A stretch of 64,000 nt of DNA from Microbacterium sp. Yaish 1 (GTDB lineage Bacteria; Actinomycetota; Actinomycetes; Actinomycetales; Microbacteriaceae): assembly GCF_002245215.1 (NCBI RefSeq), contig NZ_NPMR01000001.1, forward strand, positions 558,001 to 622,000, in the 5' to 3' direction. This document shows, one piece after another, positions 19,518-28,944 of the stretch (the first letter of the stretch is position 1; each line of letters begins with the position of its first letter). The position numbers were made by a program, and so were the translations under genes. The notes beneath the pieces are model-generated. The model was not told the origin of the DNA. It worked only from the letters and a program-made list of their open reading frames with translations, and made no database searches.

Positions 19518-19524
19518 GGAACGC

Positions 19525-21114
19525 GTGACCGACCAGCCCGACCTGTCCACGACCGCCGGCAAGATCGCCGACCTCCGCGCCCGCTACCAGACGGCCGTCG
19601 TCGACGCCGAGACCGCGGCACGCGAGAAGCAGCACAAGAAGGGCAAGCTCACCGCGCGCGAGCGCATCGAGATGCTCGTCGACCCGGGTTCGTTCGTCGA
19701 GCTCGACGAGTACGTGCGCCACCGCACCACGGCGTTCGGCATGGATCGCTCCCGCCCGTACGGCGACTCGGTCGTCTCGGGAGTCGGAACCATCCACGGC
19801 CGCACCGTCGCGGTGTATTCGCAGGACTTCACCACGTTCGGCGGCTCGCTCGGCGAGTCGGCGGGCGAGAAGATCATCAAGGTCATGGAGCTCGCCCTGC
19901 GCGGCGGAATGCCGATCATCGGCATCCTCGACTCGGGCGGAGCGCGCATCCAGGAGGGCGTCGTGGCTCTCGGCAAGTACGGCGAGATCTTCCGCCTGAA
20001 CACCGCGGCATCCGGCGTCATCCCGCAGATCTCGCTCATCATGGGCCCCGCCGCGGGCGGCGCGGTGTACTCCCCCGCCCTCACCGACTTCGTCATCATG
20101 GTCGACAAGACGAGCCAGATGTTCGTCACCGGTCCCGACGTCATCAAGACGGTCACGGGCGAGGACGTCGGCATGGAGGAGCTCGGCGGGGCGCACACCC
20201 ACAACACCCGTTCGGGTGTCGCGCACTACCTCGCCGAGGACGAGGATGACGCGATCGACTACGCACGTTCGCTGCTGAGCTTCCTGCCCGACAACAACAT
20301 GTCGGACGCCCCGGTCTACGAGACCGGGTTCGAGTGGGAGACCACCGACGACGACCGCTCCCTCAACGCCGTCATCCCGGACTCGCCCAACCAGCCGTAC
20401 GACATCCACCAGGTGATCGCGGGCATCGTCGACGAAGGCGACTTCCTCGAGGTGCAGCCTCTCTTCGCCCCCAACATCGTCGTCGGATTCGGTCGGGTGG
20501 AGGGCCGTACCGTCGGCATCATCGCCAACCAGCCCTCGCAGATGGCGGGAACGCTGAACATCGACGCCGGCGAGAAGGCGAGCCGTTTCGTGCGCTTCTG
20601 CGATGCCTTCTCGGTGCCGATCGTCACGCTCGTCGACGTTCCGGGCTACCTGCCGGGCACCGACCAGGAGTGGACCGGAGTCATCCGCCGCGGCGCCAAG
20701 CTGCTCTATGCCTACGCCGAGGCAACGGTCCCGCTCGTGACGGTCATCCTGCGCAAGGCGTACGGCGGTGCGTACATCGTGATGGGGTCGAAGCAGCTGG
20801 GCGCCGACGTCAACGTCGCCTGGCCCACGGCCGAGATCGCCGTGATGGGCGGGCAGGGTGCCGTGAACATCCTGTACCGCGGCGAGATCAAGCGTGCCGA
20901 GGAGGCGGGCGAGGATGTCGCCGCCGTGCGGTCCCGCCTGGCCTCCGAGTACACCTACAACGTCGCATCCCCGTTCCTCGCCGCAGAACGCGGTGAGCTC
21001 GACGGCATCATCGAGCCCGCGCAGACCCGCGTGTACATCGCGAAGTCGCTGCGCGCGCTGCGCGGCAAGCGCGCCGAGCTGCCCGCGAAGAAGCACGGGA
21101 ACATCCCGCTGTGA
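19525..21114 (+). CDS. Acyl-CoA carboxylase beta subunit (carboxyltransferase)
   Basis: 529 residues of the PccB/AccD5 type, which transfers the carboxyl group from carboxybiotin to acetyl- or propionyl-CoA. Characteristic segments are [20 protein letters not shown], the oxyanion loops [10 protein letters not shown] and [15 protein letters not shown], and [20 protein letters not shown] near the end. GTG 19525 is supported by the nearby -10 box and family alignment; the frame is open to 19474. It is coupled by a 4-nt overlap to the epsilon subunit and works with the biotinylated alpha chain at 26645. Acetyl- versus propionyl-CoA preference is not decided here. Confidence 0.94.
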   Translation: MTDQPDLSTTAGKIADLRARYQTAVVDAETAAREKQHKKGKLTARERIEMLVDPGSFVELDEYVRHRTTAFGMDRSRPYGDSVVSGVGTIHGRTVAVYSQDFTTFGGSLGESAGEKIIKVMELALRGGMPIIGILDSGGARIQEGVVALGKYGEIFRLNTAASGVIPQISLIMGPAAGGAVYSPALTDFVIMVDKTSQMFVTGPDVIKTVTGEDVGMEELGGAHTHNTRSGVAHYLAEDEDDAIDYARSLLSFLPDNNMSDAPVYETGFEWETTDDDRSLNAVIPDSPNQPYDIHQVIAGIVDEGDFLEVQPLFAPNIVVGFGRVEGRTVGIIANQPSQMAGTLNIDAGEKASRFVRFCDAFSVPIVTLVDVPGYLPGTDQEWTGVIRRGAKLLYAYAEATVPLVTVILRKAYGGAYIVMGSKQLGADVNVAWPTAEIAVMGGQGAVNILYRGEIKRAEEAGEDVAAVRSRLASEYTYNVASPFLAAERGELDGIIEPAQTRVYIAKSLRALRGKRAELPAKKHGNIPL

Positions 21115-21362
21115 CCGGCCCGGAAGACGCTCGAGACGAGGCGGCGCGCGACCAGCGTCCCCTGCGCATCGAGGTGCGCCGCGGCACCCCGACGCCCGAG
21201 GAGCTCGCCGCCGTCATCGCGGTCGTGAGCGAGTCGTACGCCCAGGAGGCCGCCGAAGCGGTCGCCCCCGAGCCGGCACCCGAATCCGCGTGGCGGCGCT
21301 CGGCGCGCGCGCTGCGGACGCCGCTGCGCCGCGGCTTCGGCTGGGGCCGATTCACCGGCTGA
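21111..21362 (+). CDS. Acyl-CoA carboxylase epsilon subunit
   Basis: An 83-residue protein with the small actinobacterial epsilon plan: an Asp/Glu-rich start, then [24 protein letters not shown], then a basic tail with W. The epsilon peptide binds the beta carboxyltransferase and stimulates activity in actinomycetes. GTG 21111 overlaps the beta stop by GTGA. Position directly behind the beta gene is as usual for the family. Confidence 0.88.
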   Translation: MTGPEDARDEAARDQRPLRIEVRRGTPTPEELAAVIAVVSESYAQEAAEAVAPEPAPESAWRRSARALRTPLRRGFGWGRFTG

Positions 21363-21530
21363 CGCGCCGGCCGGCCCGGTCCGCGTGGCCGAGATTTTGT
21401 CCCCCGAAATACCTACAGACAGATCTGGCACACTGCCGCAGACTGGATGTGCTGGAACGCTACTGCGTTCGGTCACCTGAGCTTCACGCCGGTGACTGCT
21501 GCGAGTCGGTTTTCGGGTAACCACTCGCAT

Positions 21531-21566
21531 GGCGAGGGGCGGGCGGCTTCGCCGCCCCTCGCCCCC
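21531..21566. terminator. Strong GC hairpin between convergent genes
   Basis: GCGAGGGGCGG and CCGCCCCTCGC form an 11-bp perfect stem with a 9-nt loop, in the 220-nt gap between the epsilon gene and the convergent gene ending at 21583. It could end transcription from both sides. I see nothing else convincing between 21363 and 21530. Confidence 0.75.
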
Positions 21567-21582
21567 AGCACCTCACGGCACG

Positions 21583-22659
21583 TCAGGGACGCGGACGCGG
21601 GCGCGCGATCTCCCGCCAGAGATCCACCGTCTCGTCGGTGCCGTCCTCATGACGCGACCGCCCGACCACCGTGACCGCCGTGTCGGGATGCGTCGACGTG
21701 CGGATGTAGAGGCGCTCCGAGCGGACGCCCTCGAGCACCTCGGCGAGCTCGGCCCGGATGCCGGCGAGCTCTCGGTCATCGAGACCGTCGAGGCCGCCCT
21801 CGTCGAGGAACGTCACGTGGGAGCCGGCCCGCCGAACGTCCTCCAGCACGCGGCGCACGGCGTCGTCCAGCAGACGCGGCCCCCGCAGCTCGTCGCGCAG
21901 GCGCCCCTCGGCGAGCCGCGCTTGCAGCCGCTCGTCGTCGTCGAGGTCGCCGTCGGCCTTGATGGTTCGCGAGAGCACGGGCCCGGCCACAGCGAGCGCG
22001 CGCTGCACGCGCACCCGTCTCTCGCGGCGGCGTCCCTCCTGGGTCGCCAGCCACTCCGACGCCTCGCGCTGGAGCGCGGTCAGCTGCGCGGTCTCGACGG
22101 CCGCTCGGTCGATCAGAAGCACGATGACCTGGGCACCGCCCACCCACAGCGCCGAGCCTACGGCGCCGAGAGAGAGGGTGGGCTCGGGGCCGATCCAGAT
22201 CACCGACTGCAGGAAGAGCATCGCGATCCCCGACCACGCGACGATCGATCGCCGACGGACCACGAGGATCGCCATCAGCGCCCCGAGGCCGCCGAGACTC
22301 CAGGTCGCGAAGGGCTGCAGCCGTCCCGCCTCCCCCGCGGCCCACCACGTGGCGGACGGGATCACAACGGTCACGGCGAGGGCGAGCAGCGCGATCCACA
22401 GCGGCAGCGGCGCCGGCCGGCTCATCCCCGCCGTCACGGCACTGACCGCCGGAGCATCGGCTCCGGGGCGGGAGGGAACGCCCATGGGGCGCGTCGGCCA
22501 GAAGATGCACAGGCCGGTGACGGCGAGGTAGACCACGAGATTCAGGACGAGGACGACCGGCACGTCGACCGGCCGGGTCCAGATCATCCCGCCCACCGCC
22601 AGGTAGGCCGTGAACGCGACCCCGAGCGCCGAGAGCACCCAGCGCACCGAACGGTTCAT
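21583..22659 (-). CDS. Membrane protein associated with a two-component system
   Basis: 358 residues: four to six membrane segments within the first ~175 residues, then a long charged cytoplasmic part (QREASEWLATQEGRRRERRVRVQRALAV onwards) without a recognisable catalytic domain. I do not recognise the family. The start overlaps the histidine kinase stop by 4 nt, so it is the third gene of the regulator-kinase set. The cytoplasmic half resembles a degenerate kinase helical region followed by a compact alpha/beta part that lacks the N- and G-boxes of HATPases. An accessory sensor or a decayed kinase is plausible. Confidence 0.75.
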   Translation of the reverse strand: MNRSVRWVLSALGVAFTAYLAVGGMIWTRPVDVPVVLVLNLVVYLAVTGLCIFWPTRPMGVPSRPGADAPAVSAVTAGMSRPAPLPLWIALLALAVTVVIPSATWWAAGEAGRLQPFATWSLGGLGALMAILVVRRRSIVAWSGIAMLFLQSVIWIGPEPTLSLGAVGSALWVGGAQVIVLLIDRAAVETAQLTALQREASEWLATQEGRRRERRVRVQRALAVAGPVLSRTIKADGDLDDDERLQARLAEGRLRDELRGPRLLDDAVRRVLEDVRRAGSHVTFLDEGGLDGLDDRELAGIRAELAEVLEGVRSERLYIRTSTHPDTAVTVVGRSRHEDGTDETVDLWREIARPRPRP

Positions 22660-23894
22660 GAGCGCTCCCGCCAGCTGATCGACACGGTCGTCCCCGACCC
22701 GTCGGAATCGACCGTGGCCACTCCGGCCACCGCGGCCACGCGCGCGATGATCGAGGCTCGGATGCCGAGTCGGTCCTCGGCGACGCGAGCCGCCTCGAAG
22801 CCGGGGCCGTCATCGCTGACCTCGATGCTCAGGCCTGCCCCGTCAGCGCGGAACGACACCCGCAGGTTCGCCGCGCCGGCGTGTTCGACCGAGTTGGTGA
22901 CCGCCTGCGCGGCCGCGAGCTGCAGCGCCCGCGCGACGCGACCCGGGACCGGCCGGGCGTCGGGCCTGACATCCTGCATCACCGCCGCGTCGGGGTGCAA
23001 TCGTCGCACGGTCGCTTCGAGCTCGGCGCCGATGGTCGCTGCCGCCAACGGCGCGTCCGGCCCCTCGCCCGCCTCCTGATCGACGTTGGCGAGACGCGTG
23101 AGGGCGTCGCGGGCCATCGAGACCGCGAGAGTGCGCTCGCGGTCGGTCTCGGCTCGTTCGGCCGCGATGAGCGCCGCCAGGACGCTGTCGTGCATGAGGG
23201 CCGCGACAGCGACGCGTTCCTTCTCGACCGCATCGGCGGCAGCGGCCTGCGCGAAGGAGCGGACGGCCCCCTCCCGCCCGCTGTCGATGCTGGCGGCGAG
23301 GGAGCGCAGGATCCATCCCACGACGATCAGGACGCTCGCGAGGATGATCGCGAACGCCGAGTCCAGCGCCACGTCCAGCACGGTGGCCGGCGTGAGCGGC
23401 AGCAAGGTCAGCCGCATCGCGCCGTACAGCAGCGGAAGCAGGAAAGCCCACACGATCTGCCCCGCGAGCGGCATGCAGAACACCGCGGCGACCGTGCCGA
23501 CGTTGATGAGGAACCACAGCCAGGGCTGCTCGTCCACCGTCGTGGGGGTGCGGGCTGCGAGCGGCCAGAGCAGGGTCGCGATCGGGAAGACCCCGGCGAA
23601 GATGCCGGCGAAGATGCGGACGGCGCGCGAGGTGATGAGCGAGACGCACATCAGCAGGAGCGAGCCGAGGACGGCGATCAGCAGCACCGTGTTCCATGTC
23701 GAGTGCCCGGCCGGGGCGCTCAGGGCGCCCACGAGCGCCTGGATGCCGATGACGGCGCTTCCCGCCCCGACGACGATTCCCAGGATGCGGTCGATGCGCG
23801 ACTGCGTGAACCGCTGCGTCTGCGCCAGGGCTTCGCGGAACTCCGCAGGCCGGCGGGGACGCGGGATGCTGGCGCCCGCGGGTTCAGCGGGCAT
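22656..23894 (-). CDS. Sensor histidine kinase, NarL/DesK-like
   Basis: 412 residues: about six membrane helices (residues ~40-205), a helical region with the likely phospho-accepting His235 in ALMHDSVLAALIAAERA, and a C-terminal ATPase domain with an N-box (AAAQAVTNSVEHAGA, ~330), DDGPGF (~361) and LGIRASI (~375). The core HD pair matches HisKA_3 kinases, though the flanks are divergent. It overlaps the response regulator gene by 11 nt and the accessory membrane gene by 4 nt. The signal sensed is unknown; no extracellular domain of note is present. Confidence 0.88.
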   Translation of the reverse strand: MPAEPAGASIPRPRRPAEFREALAQTQRFTQSRIDRILGIVVGAGSAVIGIQALVGALSAPAGHSTWNTVLLIAVLGSLLLMCVSLITSRAVRIFAGIFAGVFPIATLLWPLAARTPTTVDEQPWLWFLINVGTVAAVFCMPLAGQIVWAFLLPLLYGAMRLTLLPLTPATVLDVALDSAFAIILASVLIVVGWILRSLAASIDSGREGAVRSFAQAAAADAVEKERVAVAALMHDSVLAALIAAERAETDRERTLAVSMARDALTRLANVDQEAGEGPDAPLAAATIGAELEATVRRLHPDAAVMQDVRPDARPVPGRVARALQLAAAQAVTNSVEHAGAANLRVSFRADGAGLSIEVSDDGPGFEAARVAEDRLGIRASIIARVAAVAGVATVDSDGSGTTVSISWRERS

Positions 23895-24540
23895 CGGAGG
23901 CTTCGGTGACGAGACCGTCTTCCATCGCGCGGCGGAGGAGGTCGACCTTGGTGGGTGCGGGACGGCCGACCTCGACGTACTTCACCCGGACCCGGGTGAT
24001 GTTCTCCTTGGCGGTGGAGTACGCGATCCCCAAGCGCTCGGCCACGGCCTTGAGCGGGAGGCCTGCGGCGTACAGCCGCAGCACGTCGCGCTCCCGTGCG
24101 GAGAGCTGAGCATCGGCGAACGCCCGGTCGCCGTCGACGGCACTCGCCCACTCGACGTTGTCGAGGTGCTCACCGCGCGCGACCGTCTGGATGGCCGAGA
24201 CGACGTCGTCGGCGCGCGCCGACTTGCTGATGACGCCGAGCGCTCCGGCGGCGAGCGCTTCGCGCACCGCGACCGGACGGTCGGCGACGCTGTGGATGAT
24301 CACCTGCGAACCGTTCCACACGAGCTGCGCGACGTTCTCGGACACGGTCGCGCCGTCGCCGAGCATGAGGTCGAGGACGACGACATCCGCGGGTGTCTCA
24401 CCGGTGTCTTTGCGCCATCGCAGGTACTCCGCGACGGTGCTGCCGGTGAAGACGACCTCGCCGACTCCCGCACGGGAACAGGCCGCGGCGAGCCCGAGTC
24501 GGACCGACTCGTGATCGTCTATGAGTGCCACCCGTGTCAT
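23884..24540 (-). CDS. NarL/LuxR-family response regulator
   Basis: 218 residues. The receiver has the acidic pair in LIDDHESVR, the phosphorylation Asp in VVVLDLMLGDGA, and the conserved Ser/Lys positions (IIHSV; ISKSA). The C-terminal LuxR helix-turn-helix reads LSARERDVLRLYAAGLPLK and then VAERLGIAYSTAKENITRV. It is the first gene of the three-gene signalling operon and has its own leaderless -10 inside the end of the methyltransferase gene. Targets are not identifiable; autoregulation is common for this type. Confidence 0.93.
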   Translation of the reverse strand: MTRVALIDDHESVRLGLAAACSRAGVGEVVFTGSTVAEYLRWRKDTGETPADVVVLDLMLGDGATVSENVAQLVWNGSQVIIHSVADRPVAVREALAAGALGVISKSARADDVVSAIQTVARGEHLDNVEWASAVDGDRAFADAQLSARERDVLRLYAAGLPLKAVAERLGIAYSTAKENITRVRVKYVEVGRPAPTKVDLLRRAMEDGLVTEASDAR

Positions 24541-24546
24541 GCGCTC

Positions 24547-24552
24547 AGCCTA
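24547..24552 (-). promoter_or_regulatory. -10 hexamer of the response regulator gene (leaderless type)
   Basis: On the minus strand TAGGCT ends 6 nt before the ATG at 24540 and overlaps the stop codon of the upstream methyltransferase gene. Confidence 0.5.
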
Positions 24553-25845
24553 GGACAGCGGACCCTCGTCGGTGAGTACCGCGATCGCCTCCATGTGGTG
24601 CGAGTTGGGGAACAGGTCGAGCCCCTGCAGCGACACGGGCGTGTAACCGCCCGCGCGGAGCATCCCGAGATCGCGCGCGAGGGCGACCGGATCGCATGCG
24701 ACGTAGACGAGCGTCGCGGGGCGCAGCCGCAGCAGCGAGTCCACGACCTCGCGTCCGGCTCCCGATCGCGGCGGGTCGAGCACCGCCACCCCGGCGCGCA
24801 ACCGGGCGCGCTCGGCGTTCGAGGCCTCCTGCTCGGTGCGGAGCAGCCAGCGGTCGACGCGACCGGTCTCCGCGCGCGCCCCCACCCACTCGGCGAGATT
24901 CTCGCCGGCATGGTCGGTGGCACGCGGATCGGACTCGACGCTCGTGATGCGGGTCGCGGGGCCGCCGAGCTCGGCGACGGATGCGGCGAGCAGGCCGACA
25001 CCGCCGTACAGGTCGAGGTGCCACGCGTCGGGATCGATCGCGTCGCGCTCCGCCGCGCGCAGCCCGCGCTGGACCGCATCCCGCAGTGCCACCGGCGCGA
25101 GACGATGCACCTGCCAGAAGCCGCCGGCGTCGACGCGGAAGTCCCGGTCGCCGACTCGCTCGGTCACGACCTCGCGCAGAGCCGGGTCCACGCTCGGCCG
25201 CGGCCCGCCTCGGCCCCGTCGGCGCGGGGTCTCGGGCCGCGGAAGGGCGCGCACGCGCCCGTCGGCGGGCTGCACGAGGTCGAGGCGGCCGGGAGCGGCC
25301 GAGCGCCCGCGGGAGAGCGCTTCGGCGATCGCGGGCGTGGCCAGCGGCAGATCGTCGACTTCTACGACGCGGTGAGACCGTGCCGCGAACGGCCCGATGC
25401 GTCCGTCGTCGTCGATGTGCAGGCTGACGCGCGTGCGCCATCCGGTGCCGTCGGCGGTCTCGTCGGCACCGGCGCTCGCCACGATGACGTCGCTGTCGAC
25501 GCCGCCGAACCGCTGCAATGCGTCGCGCAGGACGCGCTGCTTGAGCTCGCGCTGGTGGGTGAGCTCGATGTGCCCGAAGTCCGCTCCGCCCGGCCGGCTC
25601 TCCGGGGCGATGCCGATGTCGGCCGGGGACCAGACGTGCGGTCGCCGATGCGGCGACGCCTCGAGCACCTCGAGCGCCTCGGCACGCCAGAAGGACGATC
25701 TCGCGGTGTCGGTCAGCCGCGCACGCACCCGCTCTCCGGGGATCGCGTCGGTGACGAAGACGACGCGGCCTTCGTGACGGGCGACGAAGACGCCGCCGTG
25801 GGCGACGTCGGTGACGTCGAGATCGAGAAGGTCGCCGGACTGCAT
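24550..25845 (-). CDS. TrmA/RlmD-type RNA uridine C5 methyltransferase
   Basis: 431 residues. An N-terminal TRAM domain (MQSGDLLDLDVTDVAHGG) is followed by the SAM-binding motif LDLYGGVGLLAASVAELGG and the catalytic segment VAVLDPPRSGAG ... LVYVACDPVALARD with nucleophile Cys384. This family methylates U54 of tRNA or specific 23S rRNA uridines. The catalytic Cys is the only cysteine in the chain, so the 4Fe-4S cluster typical of RlmD/RlmC is absent. ATG 25845 is used; the GTG at 25869 is the open-frame alternative. The specific RNA target is not known. Confidence 0.9.
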   Translation of the reverse strand: MQSGDLLDLDVTDVAHGGVFVARHEGRVVFVTDAIPGERVRARLTDTARSSFWRAEALEVLEASPHRRPHVWSPADIGIAPESRPGGADFGHIELTHQRELKQRVLRDALQRFGGVDSDVIVASAGADETADGTGWRTRVSLHIDDDGRIGPFAARSHRVVEVDDLPLATPAIAEALSRGRSAAPGRLDLVQPADGRVRALPRPETPRRRGRGGPRPSVDPALREVVTERVGDRDFRVDAGGFWQVHRLAPVALRDAVQRGLRAAERDAIDPDAWHLDLYGGVGLLAASVAELGGPATRITSVESDPRATDHAGENLAEWVGARAETGRVDRWLLRTEQEASNAERARLRAGVAVLDPPRSGAGREVVDSLLRLRPATLVYVACDPVALARDLGMLRAGGYTPVSLQGLDLFPNSHHMEAIAVLTDEGPLS

Positions 25846-25876
25846 CCCACGATGCTCGCACACGCGCACCCGCGGG

Positions 25877-25882
25877 TAGCGT
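25877..25882 (+). promoter_or_regulatory. -10 hexamer of the maf gene (leaderless type)
   Basis: TAGCGT ends 7 nt before the ATG at 25890. It overlaps an alternative GTG at 25881, which argues against that upstream start. Confidence 0.5.
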
Positions 25883-25889
25883 GAACGGC

Positions 25890-26546
25890 ATGCGTGTGTG
25901 CCTGGCCTCGACCTCCCCCGCTCGTCTCATGCTGCTGCGTCAGGCCGGCATCGAACCGGCCACCCGCGCGCCCGAGGTCGATGAGGAGGCCGTCGTCGCC
26001 GCGCTCGAGGCCGCGGAGGGCCGGGTTCTGCCGCCGGAGGAGCACGTGCTGCTGCTCGCTCGGCGCAAAGCGGCCGACGTCGTCGAGATGCTCGCACGGG
26101 ACGAGCCCGAGTTCGACGGCATCGTCATCGGGGGCGACTCGATGTTCGCGTTCGACGGCGAGGTGCTCGGCAAACCGCTGCTGCCGGCGGTCGCGACCGA
26201 ACGGTGGGAGCGGATGCGCGGTGGCACCGGCATCCTCCACTCCGGGCACTCCGTCTTCCGCGTCCGTCCGGGAGCGGCCCCGCGCGAGGCTCACGCGGTC
26301 GCCGAGGCTGCCGTCACCTTCGCCGACGACATCTCGTCCGAGGAGATCGCGGCGTACGTCGCGACCGGGGAGCCGTTGCAGGTCGCGGGCGCCTTCACCG
26401 TCGACAGCCTCGGCGGCGCGTTCATCACGCGGGTCGAGGGCGATCCCTCGACGGTGGTCGGGATGTCGTTGTCGACGCTGCGCGTGCTCGTCCGCCAGCT
26501 CGACGTGGCCTGGACCGACCTGTGGAGCACGCCCCGCACGGCCTGA
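25890..26546 (+). CDS. Maf-family nucleotide pyrophosphatase
   Basis: 218 residues. The N-terminal CLASTSPARLMLLRQAGI is the Maf signature (S-x-S/T-P-x-R-x-x-L-L), with GGDSMFAFDGEVLGKPLLP as the acidic substrate site and VAGAFTVDSLGGAFITRVEGD near the end. Maf proteins hydrolyse modified or canonical dNTP/NTPs, removing non-standard nucleotides. It is divergent from the RNA methyltransferase and 98 nt upstream of the carboxylase alpha gene. Substrate preference (dTTP/UTP or m7GTP type) is not decided by the visible residues. Confidence 0.92.
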   Translation: MRVCLASTSPARLMLLRQAGIEPATRAPEVDEEAVVAALEAAEGRVLPPEEHVLLLARRKAADVVEMLARDEPEFDGIVIGGDSMFAFDGEVLGKPLLPAVATERWERMRGGTGILHSGHSVFRVRPGAAPREAHAVAEAAVTFADDISSEEIAAYVATGEPLQVAGAFTVDSLGGAFITRVEGDPSTVVGMSLSTLRVLVRQLDVAWTDLWSTPRTA

Positions 26547-26586
26547 CCGCGACGCCCGCTTCGTAGGCAACCGCTCACGTTCAGTC

Positions 26587-26607
26587 GATCACTTTGTGCG
26601 AGTGATC
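26587..26607. promoter_or_regulatory. Inverted repeat upstream of the carboxylase alpha gene
   Basis: GATCACT (26587-26593) and AGTGATC (26601-26607) are perfect inverted arms with a 7-nt centre. It lies just upstream of the -35 position of the leaderless promoter at 26632, so an operator for a dimeric regulator is possible; a terminator for maf is the alternative. Confidence 0.4.
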
Positions 26608-26631
26608 CAAAAGACGAGCGCTCGCGCTCGC

Positions 26632-26637
26632 TAGGCT
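26632..26637 (+). promoter_or_regulatory. -10 hexamer of the carboxylase alpha gene (leaderless type)
   Basis: TAGGCT ends 7 nt before the ATG at 26645; no Shine-Dalgarno is visible, which supports leaderless translation. Confidence 0.55.
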
Positions 26638-26644
26638 GGCATTC

Positions 26645-28411
26645 ATGCCTGAGATCGCCAAGGTCCTGATCGCGAACCGCGGCGAGATCGCCGTCCGAAT
26701 CGTGCGCGCCGCCCGAGACAGCGGGAAGGCGTCCGTCGCCGTCTACGCCGACCAGGATCGCGACGCGCTCCATGCCCGCCTCGCCGACGAGGCGTACGCG
26801 CTCGAGGGCTCGACGAGCGCCGAGACCTACCTCTCCATCGAGAAGATCCTCTCCGTCGCACGCCGCTCCGGCGCCGATGCCGTGCACCCCGGTTATGGCT
26901 TCCTCGCCGAGAACGCCGAGTTCGCCCGCGCCGTCATCGGCGCCGGCCTCACCTGGATCGGGCCCTCGCCCGAGGCCATCGAGGCCCTCGGCGACAAGGT
27001 CACCGCCCGGCACGTCGCCGAGAAGGTCGGGGCTCCCCTCGCCCCCGGCACCCCGGGGCCGGTCGACGGGGCCGACGAGGTCATCGCCTTCGCGAACGAG
27101 CACGGCCTGCCGATCGCCATCAAGGCCGCTTATGGCGGGGGCGGGCGTGGCCTGAAGGTCGCGCGCGAGCTCGACGAAGTGGCCGAGCTGTTCGAGTCGG
27201 CCACCCGCGAGGCGATCGCCGCGTTCGGCCGCGGGGAGTGCTTCGTCGAGAAGTACCTCGACAAGCCGCGCCACGTCGAGACGCAGTGCCTCGCCGACGC
27301 GGCCGGCAACGTCGTCGTCGTGTCCACGCGCGACTGCTCGCTGCAGCGCCGCCACCAGAAGCTCGTCGAAGAGGCGCCCGCACCTTTCCTCACGGCCGAG
27401 CAGAACGACATCCTCTACTCCGCCTCGAAGGCGATCCTGCGAGAGGTCGGCTATGTCGGGGCGGGAACCTGCGAGTTCCTCATCGGCGCCGACGGAACGA
27501 TCTCGTTCCTCGAGGTCAACACCCGCCTGCAGGTCGAGCACCCGGTGTCCGAAGAGGTCACCGGCATCGACCTCGTCCGCGAGCAGTTCCGCATCGCCGA
27601 GGGCGGCACGCTCGACTACGACGACCCGGCTCCGGTCGGCCACTCCATCGAGTTCCGCATCAACGGCGAGGACCCCGGGCGCAACTTCCTGCCCCAGCCC
27701 GGCCGCATCCACGTCTTCAAGACGTTCGGCGGCCCCGGCATCCGTCTCGACTCCGGCGTCACGGCGGGCGACTCGGTCTCGGGCGCCTTCGACTCGATGC
27801 TCGGCAAGATCATCGTGACGGGCCGCACCCGCGAGGAGGCTCTCGAGCGCTCGCGCCGGGCACTCGACGAGTTCGAGGTCGCCGGCATGCCGACCGTGCT
27901 CCCGTTCCACCGCCGCGTCGTGCGCGAGCCCGCCTTCACGGCGGAGGACGGCACGTTCGGCGTGTTCACGCGATGGATCGAGACCGAGTTCGTCAACGAC
28001 ATCCCGGCGTGGGACGGCGAGCTGGAGGCACCCGCAGAGCCCAGCGGCCGCCACACGGTGGTCGTGGAGGTCGCCGGCAAGCGCCTCGAGGTGAGCCTCC
28101 CCGACCGCGTCGCCTCGCCGCCGGTCGCGGTCGGCCGTCCCGCTCAGGTGCCGCCGTCGCGCCGTTCGCACGCCGCGAGCGCCAGCGCTGCGGCATCCGG
28201 AGACGCCGTCAAGTCGCCCATGCAGGCGACCGTCGTCAAGGTCGCGGTCGAGGCCGGCCAGCAGGTCGTCAAGGGCGACCTCGTGGTCGTCCTCGAGGCG
28301 ATGAAGATGGAGCAGCCCATCCAGGCGCACAAGGACGGCGTCGTCGGCGCGATCGACGCGACGCCGGGCACCACGGTCGGCGCGGGCCACCCCCTGCTCA
28401 CCATCTCCTGA
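26645..28411 (+). CDS. Acyl-CoA carboxylase alpha subunit (biotin carboxylase + biotin carrier)
   Basis: 588 residues. Residues ~1-450 are biotin carboxylase ([40 protein letters not shown]-binding [29 protein letters not shown]). The C-terminal ~75 residues are a biotinyl domain with EAMKME, the Lys (~554) that BirA modifies. It carboxylates biotin using ATP and bicarbonate for transfer by the beta chain at 19525. The beta and alpha genes are 5 kb apart, so assembly relies on separate transcripts. Paired with propionyl- or acetyl-CoA carboxylase function; family-typical in actinomycetes. Confidence 0.96.
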   Translation: MPEIAKVLIANRGEIAVRIVRAARDSGKASVAVYADQDRDALHARLADEAYALEGSTSAETYLSIEKILSVARRSGADAVHPGYGFLAENAEFARAVIGAGLTWIGPSPEAIEALGDKVTARHVAEKVGAPLAPGTPGPVDGADEVIAFANEHGLPIAIKAAYGGGGRGLKVARELDEVAELFESATREAIAAFGRGECFVEKYLDKPRHVETQCLADAAGNVVVVSTRDCSLQRRHQKLVEEAPAPFLTAEQNDILYSASKAILREVGYVGAGTCEFLIGADGTISFLEVNTRLQVEHPVSEEVTGIDLVREQFRIAEGGTLDYDDPAPVGHSIEFRINGEDPGRNFLPQPGRIHVFKTFGGPGIRLDSGVTAGDSVSGAFDSMLGKIIVTGRTREEALERSRRALDEFEVAGMPTVLPFHRRVVREPAFTAEDGTFGVFTRWIETEFVNDIPAWDGELEAPAEPSGRHTVVVEVAGKRLEVSLPDRVASPPVAVGRPAQVPPSRRSHAASASAAASGDAVKSPMQATVVKVAVEAGQQVVKGDLVVVLEAMKMEQPIQAHKDGVVGAIDATPGTTVGAGHPLLTIS

Positions 28412-28427
28412 CGCCTCAGCTGGGCCC

Positions 28428-28880
28428 ATGCGTCATCCTTCACGTGCGATCCCCGTCGTCTGCCTGATCGGGCTCGGGCTCGGGCTGAGCGCCTGCGCTC
28501 CCGACACCGTCGATCTCGCGGCGGCGGACGCGTGGCTCGCCTCGGTCACGGCCGAACGAGCGGGCGCGGATGTCGGGTTGGGCACGGCGAGCGGGCAGAC
28601 CATGCCGATCGATGACTCTGCTGACGCGAGCGCAGGCGTCGTCCTGGCTCTCGCCGAGCCGGCGCGGGCGAGCGCGGTCGAGGTGCGCTGCTTCGGCGGT
28701 CACACCGCGACGGTGTTCGTCGAGACTTCGACGACGTCCGGCTCGCGCGGCTTGGAGGCAGACATCGACTGCGACGAGAAGCCGCACACCCTCCAGCTCA
28801 TCGACGCCACCCGCACGACCGCCGTCAGGATTGCGGTCCGCGCCGAACCGGAGACGCGCTACGTCGCCAACGTGGAGTGA
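28428..28880 (+). CDS. Small lipoprotein of unknown function
   Basis: 150 residues with signal sequence RAIPVVCLIGLGLGLSAC and lipobox LSAC; the mature part is an acidic ~125-residue domain with two later cysteines (VRCFGG and IDCDE) that could form a disulfide. No family recognised. The ATG is 16 nt after the carboxylase stop, so it may be read through from that gene. A strong hairpin follows it. Confidence 0.75.
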   Translation: MRHPSRAIPVVCLIGLGLGLSACAPDTVDLAAADAWLASVTAERAGADVGLGTASGQTMPIDDSADASAGVVLALAEPARASAVEVRCFGGHTATVFVETSTTSGSRGLEADIDCDEKPHTLQLIDATRTTAVRIAVRAEPETRYVANVE

Positions 28881-28896
28881 CACGGCGACGCATGGT

Positions 28897-28941
28897 CGCG
28901 CGCGTCGGAGAGAGGCGCGGTTCTCCGACGCTCGTGCGCGC
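28897..28941. terminator. Bidirectional hairpin between convergent genes
   Basis: CGTCGGAGA (28903-28911) and TCTCCGACG (28922-28930) form a 9-bp stem with a 10-nt loop, extended by flanking GCGCG/CGCGC stretches across a small bulge. It sits between the lipoprotein gene and the convergent flavoprotein gene. Confidence 0.65.
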
Positions 28942-28944
28942 GGC

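Noticed and set aside
23086-25884. 932-residue plus-strand open frame
   Set aside because: Antisense to the histidine kinase, regulator and RNA methyltransferase genes, all of which have strong motifs.
26291-28429. 712-residue minus-strand open frame
   Set aside because: Antisense to maf and the carboxylase alpha gene, which has all expected motifs.
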